Positions 1-4,481 of a DNA stretch of 9,639 bases are shown piece by piece. How positions within the stretch are numbered: position 1 is the first letter of the stretch; every line of letters starts with the position of its first letter. The notes beneath the pieces were generated by a model that made no database searches, had not been told where the DNA came from, and saw only the letters and a list, made by a program, of their open reading frames with translations. The position numbers and the translations under genes were made by a program. The stretch is taken from contig JABUSD010000011.1 of assembly GCA_021442845.1 (NCBI GenBank), positions 1-9,639 on the forward strand. The letters are read 5' to 3'. This DNA comes from Holdemanella sp. (GTDB lineage Bacteria; Bacillota_I; Bacilli_A; Erysipelotrichales; Erysipelotrichaceae).

Positions 1-209
1 GGATTTTCAAATAATTGTTTTGTCTTTCTGAAATTTTTGTCTGTTTTAAAATAGATTTTTTCATCATAGAATAAACAGCTGACATTTCTTACCATAGGAT
101 AGTTGTCTACACAGCTGGCAAGAGCCATGATTTTCCAGTCGCCTAGTTTTTCAAACATGATTTCTTTTGCCTGATTGAAAGTTAGATCTTTGTTTACACT
201 GAATTTCAT
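1..209 (-). CDS. PPOX-family (FMN-binding split-barrel) flavoprotein, partial
   Basis: The gene starts at 209 and runs off the left edge, so only the first 69 codons are visible. They resemble the N-terminal half of pyridoxamine 5'-phosphate oxidase-like proteins: a helix (residues about 10-22), then beta strands including the segments KIMALASCVDNYPMVRNVSC (26-45) and YDEKIYFKTDKN, a pattern typical of small FMN-binding split-barrel proteins. Members bind FMN, or less often F420 or heme, and are often general-stress or reductase-like proteins of unknown substrate. A perfect TAGGAGG ribosome binding site at 214-220 begins inside the ribU stop codon, so the two genes are almost certainly co-transcribed and translationally coupled. 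Being cotranscribed with a riboflavin importer under an FMN riboswitch supports a flavin cofactor. Family assignment is fairly sure; the reaction is unknown. Confidence 0.75.
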   Translation of the reverse strand, partial: MKFSVNKDLTFNQAKEIMFEKLGDWKIMALASCVDNYPMVRNVSCLFYDEKIYFKTDKNFRKTKQLFEN

Positions 210-213
210 AATG

Positions 214-220
214 CCTCCTA
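214..220 (-). promoter_or_regulatory. Ribosome binding site overlapping the ribU stop codon
   Basis: On the minus strand the sequence TAGGAGG starts with the TAG stop of ribU (218-220) and lies four bases before the ATG of the PPOX-family gene. The overlap implies translational coupling between the two genes. Confidence 0.8.
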
Positions 221-817
221 TTGAATGAATCGTTTAATCGGTTGGCTAATGCGCTTATATAGGAAGAATGTGATAATGGATGTCACAACTCTAGATACGG
301 TATTAAATGGGATAACTGACCATAACACAAATGTTGTCTTATCGTGGATAAAGGGGTTTACCGCATTGCATATTTTAATGATTCCGTCCCAGCTCATTCC
401 ATATAGGCGAATATATGCGGGATAAATCAGATATAGGTTTGTGAAGATGGCAACGACAATCGACGTAAGTGTACCAATCAATAAACCTATCGCTGCGCCT
501 TTCTTTGAGCGATTCTTTCGATAATATAAAATCGCTGGAAGTACATAGGCAACGCTTAATAAGAAGTTCTGAACTTCACCCGTAAACATAGAGCTTGTAC
601 CTTTAAAGGCAAGAATCAGTCCTAATTTGATTAAGATGATTTCAATGGCACCAATTGGTCCTAGAATGAATCCACCGATGATTTCTGGCAAAGCGGAGAA
701 ATCAAAATTGGCAAATGGCGAAAAGAATGGTATTCCAAAACTGAAATACTGCAGCACAAAGGCAACAGCCCCCATGATGGCAGCCATCGCAATCATACGA
801 ACGCTTGATTTTTTCAT
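218..817 (-). CDS. ribU: Riboflavin ECF transporter substrate-binding protein RibU
   Basis: This 199-residue, very hydrophobic protein has about six membrane segments and matches the S component of the energy-coupling-factor riboflavin transporter. It binds riboflavin outside the membrane and works with a shared EcfT/EcfA module that must be encoded elsewhere. Sequence support includes the N-terminal KKSSVRMIAMAAIMGA, the PEIIGGFILGPIGA segment (44-57), and the GTSSMFTGEVQNF stretch (73-85) characteristic of RibU-type S components. Length fits the family (about 190-210). The ATG at 817 is preceded by a GAGG-containing Shine-Dalgarno sequence. The decisive context is an FMN riboswitch with a terminator immediately upstream (856-1021), which implies transcription is shut off when FMN is abundant. 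The stop codon overlaps the ribosome binding site of the next gene. Confidence 0.93.
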   Translation of the reverse strand: MKKSSVRMIAMAAIMGAVAFVLQYFSFGIPFFSPFANFDFSALPEIIGGFILGPIGAIEIILIKLGLILAFKGTSSMFTGEVQNFLLSVAYVLPAILYYRKNRSKKGAAIGLLIGTLTSIVVAIFTNLYLIYPAYIRLYGMSWDGIIKICNAVNPFIHDKTTFVLWSVIPFNTVSRVVTSIITFFLYKRISQPIKRFIQ

Positions 818-855
818 AATAACCTCTTTCTAAAAACGCCATTGGAATTTCCTAT

Positions 856-891
856 AAAAAAAGTGTGCTCCATGTATAGTAGGGGCACACT
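856..891 (-). terminator. Intrinsic terminator of the FMN riboswitch (expression platform)
   Basis: Read on the minus strand, AGTGTGC (891-885) pairs perfectly with GCACACT (868-862), the stem extends past one mismatch by CC/GG, and a run of seven U (862-856) follows. It sits between the riboswitch aptamer and ribU, the standard position of a transcription-attenuating hairpin. Its 5' arm contains UGCCCC (887-882), complementary to GGGGCA in the aptamer (1015-1010). Confidence 0.88.
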
Positions 892-911
892 ATATAAACA
901 GAAAACTACCT

Positions 912-1021
912 GTCTTTTCCCATCCGGACTGTAACCGTCGGTTCTGGAATTTCACCAGATCATGCTCAAAGAGCTCATGGACTATAACCATCGGTAGAGA
1001 TTCTCACTCTGCCCCAAAGAC
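912..1021 (-). ncRNA. FMN riboswitch (RFN element)
   Basis: The minus strand carries the conserved RFN core in the right order: GGGGCAGAGUGA with an UCUCUACCG arm (from about 1015 down to 992), a variable hairpin, GGUGAAAUUCC (956-946), GAACCGACGG (944-935) and AGUCCGGAUGGGA (930-918). The closing P1 helix pairs GUCUUU (1021-1016) with AAAGAC (917-912). FMN binding in this family stabilises the aptamer and favours the downstream terminator, reducing transcription of flavin synthesis or uptake genes. Here it precedes ribU, so it should repress riboflavin import when FMN is high. Confidence 0.95.
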
Positions 1022-1034
1022 GTTTCGTATATTT

Positions 1035-1063
1035 AGAATAAACGGATATAGAAAATATGTCAA
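1035..1063 (-). promoter_or_regulatory. Promoter of the riboswitch-ribU operon
   Basis: On the minus strand there is a perfect TTGACA (1063-1058), a 17-base spacer and TATTCT (1040-1035), a good sigma-70/SigA-type match. The expected start near 1028 falls just before the first base pair of the riboswitch. The -35 box lies only eight bases past the MATE stop codon. Confidence 0.85.
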
Positions 1064-1070
1064 GCAAGGA

Positions 1071-2417
1071 TTATGCTTTCCATTTTCCACTGGCATAGAA
1101 TATGCCTCCGATAAAGAATGGAACAAAACCGGCTAAGGCATCACCCAGCCAGAATCCTTGTGGTCCCATACCCATAGCCCAGCCTAACAGATAGGCAAGC
1201 CCAATACGAGAAATGACACCATCTAATATCGCAACGGCAAGATTTAATTTTGAGTTTCCAGATCCATTGATAATGCCAAAGGCAAAGCAACGCGTAGCCG
1301 CTCCCATGAAGTTTAAGATGGCAGGAAGGATAATGACAGAAGCCCCAGCAAGGACAGCAGCATCTTTTGTGAATAGTCCAAAGATGACATTTGGGAACTT
1401 CCAGATGATTGCTGAACAGATGATGGCAAGTACAAGCGAACCTGAAGCACCCCATAGAAGAATCTTTGGTACACGATCATATTTTCTGGCCCCTAAATTC
1501 TGTCCTACCATCGAAGCAGCCGCTGTTGTGACCGCATTGGATAGGATTCCCATCATCATATTGATTTTTCCCAGGATTCCTGCAATAGCCGATGCGATAA
1601 CACCAAATGAGTTAACCCATGCAGCAACCACTGTCATAGAAATGGAAATGGCAGCACTTTGTAAAGCCATTGGAATTCCTAAAGAAGTAATTCGTTTCAG
1701 CATCTTCTTATCTGGAATGAAGCTCTTTGGCTTGAAGTCGAATTCAAATGTATCTCTATGTCTATATAAATAAAAAATGGCATATATAAAACTAAATCCC
1801 TGTCCAATTACAGTAGCCCATGCTGCACCGGCAACTTCCATTTTGAAATAGGCAACAAATATTACATCTAGAATCATATTCATGATGGCAGCAATCGCAA
1901 CAAACATGAATGGGCGCTTTGAATCTCCCATACCACGCATGATGGCAGATACAACGTTGTATCCATAAATGAACACAAGGCCTACAATACAGATTAATGT
2001 ATAATCCATTGTGTAGGCATAGGATTCGGCTGGTGTATTAACTAAATTCAAAAGCCAATCCCTTAAAAAGAAACACACAATAGATACAACAAGAGCCATG
2101 CTTAGCAATAATGTAAACATAGTACCTATTGTCTTTCTTAATGCCATTTTATCATTGCTTCCTACTTCTCTTGCGATGATAACCTGTCCTGCGCTCGAAA
2201 ATCCCATTGCCAGAAAGGTAAGAATCTGAAGTACATTACCCCCTATCGCAACAGCACTCATTCCGGTTCCACCGATAACTTGTCCTACAACGACCATATC
2301 GACGATGTTGTAGACTGCCTGTAAGGCATTGGATATAAATAATGGGGCTGCAAAGGTAAATAACAGCTTAGGAACGCTTCCTACTGTTAAATCCTTTACC
2401 ATTGAGTTTTTAGCCAT
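1071..2417 (-). CDS. MATE-family multidrug/Na+ (or H+) antiporter
   Basis: The 448-residue protein is strongly hydrophobic with about twelve membrane segments, in the two six-helix halves of MATE exporters. Typical stretches are NALQAVYNIVDMVVVGQ (30-46), the RGMGDSKRP loop (161-169) and VGQNLGAR at the start of the second-half loop (304-311). Members export cationic drugs, metabolites or, in some groups, flavins using an ion gradient; the substrate cannot be read from sequence. I chose the ATG at 2417 because an AAAGGAGA ribosome binding site lies eight bases upstream (2433-2426); the frame is open for 24 more codons upstream, but that part overlaps the promoter, lacks a ribosome binding site and reads unlike a MATE N terminus. 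No terminator follows; the ribU promoter begins at once. The gene is divergent from the HAD phosphatase gene. Confidence 0.93.
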   Translation of the reverse strand: MAKNSMVKDLTVGSVPKLLFTFAAPLFISNALQAVYNIVDMVVVGQVIGGTGMSAVAIGGNVLQILTFLAMGFSSAGQVIIAREVGSNDKMALRKTIGTMFTLLLSMALVVSIVCFFLRDWLLNLVNTPAESYAYTMDYTLICIVGLVFIYGYNVVSAIMRGMGDSKRPFMFVAIAAIMNMILDVIFVAYFKMEVAGAAWATVIGQGFSFIYAIFYLYRHRDTFEFDFKPKSFIPDKKMLKRITSLGIPMALQSAAISISMTVVAAWVNSFGVIASAIAGILGKINMMMGILSNAVTTAAASMVGQNLGARKYDRVPKILLWGASGSLVLAIICSAIIWKFPNVIFGLFTKDAAVLAGASVIILPAILNFMGAATRCFAFGIINGSGNSKLNLAVAILDGVISRIGLAYLLGWAMGMGPQGFWLGDALAGFVPFFIGGIFYASGKWKA

Positions 2418-2425
2418 AATCTCTT

Positions 2426-2433
2426 TCTCCTTT
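2426..2433 (-). promoter_or_regulatory. Ribosome binding site fixing the MATE start
   Basis: AAAGGAGA on the minus strand, eight bases before the ATG at 2417. It supports this start over an in-frame ATG at 2489. Confidence 0.8.
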
Positions 2434-2447
2434 AAATTGCATACTAT

Positions 2448-2453
2448 ATTATA
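2448..2453 (-). promoter_or_regulatory. Probable -10 box of the MATE gene
   Basis: A perfect TATAAT on the minus strand, about 30 bases before the MATE start codon. No convincing -35 box is seen at 16-18 bases upstream (the spot is an A/T run), so the promoter is weak, activator-dependent or mis-assigned. Confidence 0.5.
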
Positions 2454-2482
2454 CAAAGTTTCAAATATAAAAAAAGACCAAT

Positions 2483-2510
2483 TTTTCACATTGTCATATC
2501 ATTTTCACAT
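2483..2510. repeat. Direct repeat TTTTCACAT x2 in the divergent promoter region
   Basis: The 9-base word TTTTCACAT occurs at 2483-2491 and again at 2502-2510, 19 bases apart centre to centre. The copies flank or overlap the -35 and spacer of the plus-strand promoter for the HAD gene and lie upstream of the MATE -10 box. It could be an operator for one or both genes; no regulator is known from the window. Confidence 0.4.
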
Positions 2511-2520
2511 GTAATATAAT
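2491..2520 (+). promoter_or_regulatory. Promoter of the HAD phosphatase gene
   Basis: TTGTCA (2491-2496; five of six consensus bases), an 18-base spacer and a perfect TATAAT (2515-2520), located 24 bases upstream of the start codon. The region closely resembles the promoter in front of the PrsW gene (3353-3381). Confidence 0.75.
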
Positions 2521-2543
2521 AGTAAGGAAACGGAGAAGAGAAT

Positions 2544-3350
2544 ATGAGTGGTATTAAACTAGTTGTGGCCGATATTGATTTAACATTAACGACATCCGAT
2601 CGTCGTTTTACTGAGAAGACAAAAGAAGTGATTGCACGCCTTCATGAAAAAGGAATCCTATTTGGAATTGCCAGTGGAAGACCGGTGGATGCGATATCGC
2701 TACGGGAAAAGGAATGGAATCTAAAATATCCTGTTGATCTTATGATAGGCCTTAATGGAGCTGAATTATACGATGTGGCAAACGAAAAGATGTACAATTA
2801 TTTTAATCTAAAAAGAGAATGGATGAAGGAAATTATCGATTTCATGGAGCCATATTCCGATAATATGTTTAAATATTATGGAAAAAGAATGATGTGTACA
2901 AACATTGATCCTGTTACAGAAATCCATAATAGAGGTGAAAGAGAAATGTTTGTAGTCGATAAGGCAGAACTATATAAGGAAGAAGCACCGATTCTTTTGT
3001 TTAGAATGAGCGAAGCGAATGTCATTGCGTGCGAAAAGGAAATCGAAAAGAAAAACTTTGTCGATTATCAAGGATTCAAGACACAGACAACCTTAATTGA
3101 ATTTTCAGATAAAAGAATTTCGAAAGGATTTGCGTTAAGTGAATTCTGTAAGATGAACAATATAGACTTAAAAGATGTTGCGACATTTGGTGATACAACC
3201 AACGATAATGGCATGATTGAAATTGCGGGTATGGGTGTGTGCATGTGCAATGGAAGCGATGATACAAAAACTTTGGCAAACTACATTACAGAATACACAT
3301 CAGATGAGGATGGATTTGCACGGTTTGTAGAGAAATATATCTTAAAATAG
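2544..3350 (+). CDS. Cof-type HAD-superfamily hydrolase (sugar/nucleotide phosphatase)
   Basis: The 268-residue protein has all four HAD motifs: D10 and D12 in VVADIDLTLT (motif I, nucleophile and acid/base), S44 in GIASGRP (motif II), K194 in RISKGFAL (motif III) and GDTTND at 216-221 (motif IV, Mg2+ binding). The cap of about 100 residues between motifs II and III, and the overall length, fit the Cof/YidA (type IIB) group, cytosolic Mg2+-dependent phosphatases acting broadly on sugar phosphates, nucleotides or FMN. The usual DxDGT of motif I reads DIDLT, a mild and tolerated change. The ATG at 2544 follows a GGAGAAGAG Shine-Dalgarno sequence. It has its own promoter, and the next gene has another, so it is probably monocistronic or read through. 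Substrate unknown. Confidence 0.92.
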   Translation: MSGIKLVVADIDLTLTTSDRRFTEKTKEVIARLHEKGILFGIASGRPVDAISLREKEWNLKYPVDLMIGLNGAELYDVANEKMYNYFNLKREWMKEIIDFMEPYSDNMFKYYGKRMMCTNIDPVTEIHNRGEREMFVVDKAELYKEEAPILLFRMSEANVIACEKEIEKKNFVDYQGFKTQTTLIEFSDKRISKGFALSEFCKMNNIDLKDVATFGDTTNDNGMIEIAGMGVCMCNGSDDTKTLANYITEYTSDEDGFARFVEKYILK

Positions 3351-3352
3351 GA

Positions 3353-3381
3353 ATGTCATATTCATTTTTCTTTGATATAAT
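3353..3381 (+). promoter_or_regulatory. Promoter of the PrsW-small protein operon (extended -10)
   Basis: TGATATAAT (3373-3381) is a perfect extended -10 element (TGn followed by TATAAT). The matching -35 position (3353-3358, 17-base spacer) reads ATGTCA, four of six consensus bases. No clear terminator lies between the HAD stop (3350) and this promoter. Confidence 0.75.
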
Positions 3382-3411
3382 ATACATTGTAAGGAAAAGG
3401 GGAAATAGAGA

Positions 3412-4086
3412 ATGATTCTAACGGCATTAGCTGTATTGCCGGGAGCTTTGATGGTTGTCTATGTCTATAAAAAAGACTGGATTGAAGGAGAACCTAAAGG
3501 TTTAATCGCATTGCTTCTTTTACTTGGAGCCTTGTCGGTAATTCCAGTGGCAATTGTAGAAAATATATTAACAAATACTTTTACTGGCTCTAGCATATTC
3601 TATTGCTTCATTGAAAATTTCATCTTTGTTGCCTTAACAGAAGAGTTTTTTAAATTCCTTATGTTGTTGACAACCTGGAAAAACAAAGCATTTGATTATC
3701 AGTTTGACGGTGTTGTATATGCGGTATCTGTCAGTATGGGATTTGCGATTGTTGAAAATATCATGTATGTATTGCTTATGGGGGGATTACAGACAGCTTT
3801 ATTGAGAGCTATTACATCTATTCCAGGACATGCATTATTCGGTCTTTATATGGGTCATTATTATGGCAAGGCAAAGATGGCGGAAAAGATGAAACAACCG
3901 TCATTAAAGAGAAAAAATCTATGCTTTGCGATTCTAATACCTGTCTTATTACATGGTGCTTATGATTTCTTCGCATCAACCAATGCGTTCATATTTATTG
4001 TATTTGTCATTGTGATTGAAGTTTATGCATTTGTAAATTTAAAGAGTTATTCAAAAGGGGACATGCCATTCCCTAATATACAATAA
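3412..4086 (+). CDS. PrsW-family intramembrane metalloprotease
   Basis: A 224-residue membrane protein with about seven to eight hydrophobic segments. It has the three signature motifs of the PrsW family: EEFFK (77-81, pattern EExxK), FAIVE (111-115, FxxxE) and HGAYD (181-185, HxxxD), plus a histidine in PGHALFG (H140). In Bacillus subtilis PrsW makes the site-1 cut in the anti-sigma factor RsiW; distant relatives belong to the wider CAAX-protease-like (ABI/CPBP) membrane fold. The key residues are all present, so it is probably active. No anti-sigma/sigma pair is seen nearby, so the PrsW role cannot be transferred directly. The gene has its own extended -10 promoter, and its TAA stop overlaps the ribosome binding site of the small membrane protein that follows, which makes that protein a natural partner or substrate candidate. 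Confidence 0.88.
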   Translation: MILTALAVLPGALMVVYVYKKDWIEGEPKGLIALLLLLGALSVIPVAIVENILTNTFTGSSIFYCFIENFIFVALTEEFFKFLMLLTTWKNKAFDYQFDGVVYAVSVSMGFAIVENIMYVLLMGGLQTALLRAITSIPGHALFGLYMGHYYGKAKMAEKMKQPSLKRKNLCFAILIPVLLHGAYDFFASTNAFIFIVFVIVIEVYAFVNLKSYSKGDMPFPNIQ

Positions 4087-4091
4087 GGAGG
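4084..4091 (+). promoter_or_regulatory. Ribosome binding site overlapping the PrsW stop codon
   Basis: TAAGGAGG starts with the TAA stop of the PrsW gene and lies seven bases before the ATG at 4099. It indicates strong, coupled translation of the small protein. Confidence 0.8.
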
Positions 4092-4098
4092 TATATAT

Positions 4099-4395
4099 AT
4101 GAAATTATGGAAAGTTGCCCTAGGGGTAGCGGTAGTTGGAGGAGCTGCATACGTTATCGTATCAAAGAAAGATGAAATCCAAAAACTATTAGAAAATTGC
4201 TGCTGCTGCAAAAAAGAAGAAGAACCAGTGATTTATTCAACTGATGAAGCAGAAGCACCTGCACCAGCTGTTGAAGAAGCTCCAGCAGAAGAACCTGTTG
4301 CTGAAGAACCTGTTGTTGAAGAAACTCCAGTTGAAGAAGCACCAGTTGCTGAAGAAGAACCAGCTCCAGCAGAAGAAGAAAAAACAGAAGAATAA
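4099..4395 (+). CDS. Small single-pass membrane protein with Cys4 cluster and acidic Glu/Pro/Ala-rich tail
   Basis: I do not recognise this 98-residue protein. It has a short basic N terminus (K2, K5), one hydrophobic, glycine/alanine/valine-rich segment at about 6-22, a basic-amphipathic stretch KKDEIQKLLEN (23-33), four consecutive cysteines (34-37), KK, and then a tail (about 40-98) made almost wholly of Glu, Pro, Ala and Val in loose repeats such as EEAPAEEPVAEEP. The tail looks disordered and strongly acidic. There is no signal-peptidase or lipoprotein motif that I can support. The very strong ribosome binding site, codon-consistent reading and a terminator right after the stop make it a real gene. 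It is the second gene of an operon with the PrsW-family protease. Orientation is unclear because positive charges lie on both sides of the membrane segment. The cysteines could bind metal, form disulfides or be redox-active; all of these are guesses. Confidence 0.85.
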   Translation: MKLWKVALGVAVVGGAAYVIVSKKDEIQKLLENCCCCKKEEEPVIYSTDEAEAPAPAVEEAPAEEPVAEEPVVEETPVEEAPVAEEEPAPAEEEKTEE

Positions 4396-4396
4396 C

Positions 4397-4435
4397 AGAA
4401 TGAGAAAGTTGGGATTACCCAGCTTTTTTCATTCT
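4397..4435 (+). terminator. Intrinsic terminator after the PrsW-small protein operon
   Basis: The core is GTTGGG-ATTA-CCCAGC (4408-4423) followed by six T. Outer arms AGAATGA and TCATTCT extend the hairpin with one bulged T, giving a long stem that begins two bases after the stop codon. Confidence 0.9.
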
Positions 4436-4463
4436 TGGAAATCATACAGGTTTTCTTTATAAT
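4435..4463 (+). promoter_or_regulatory. Promoter of the AraC-family regulator gene
   Basis: TTGGAA (4435-4440), a 17-base spacer and TATAAT (4458-4463), starting directly at the end of the preceding terminator hairpin. The start codon is 18 bases after the -10 box, so the leader is very short. Confidence 0.7.
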
Positions 4464-4481
4464 CAAAGTAGTGAGGTATAT

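Noticed and set aside
1213..1773. A 186-codon plus-strand open frame inside the MATE gene.
   Set aside because: It lies wholly antisense to a well-supported membrane protein, has no ribosome binding site or promoter and no recognisable family; it is a compositional shadow.
2418..2489. A 24-codon N-terminal extension of the MATE protein starting at the ATG at 2489.
   Set aside because: It spans the probable TATAAT box and the strong ribosome binding site for the ATG at 2417, has no ribosome binding site of its own, and does not look like a MATE N terminus.
3351..3370. A terminator between the HAD and PrsW genes (GAAT/ATTC followed by T residues).
   Set aside because: Only four weak base pairs form and there is no G/C-rich stem; the stretch overlaps the PrsW promoter.
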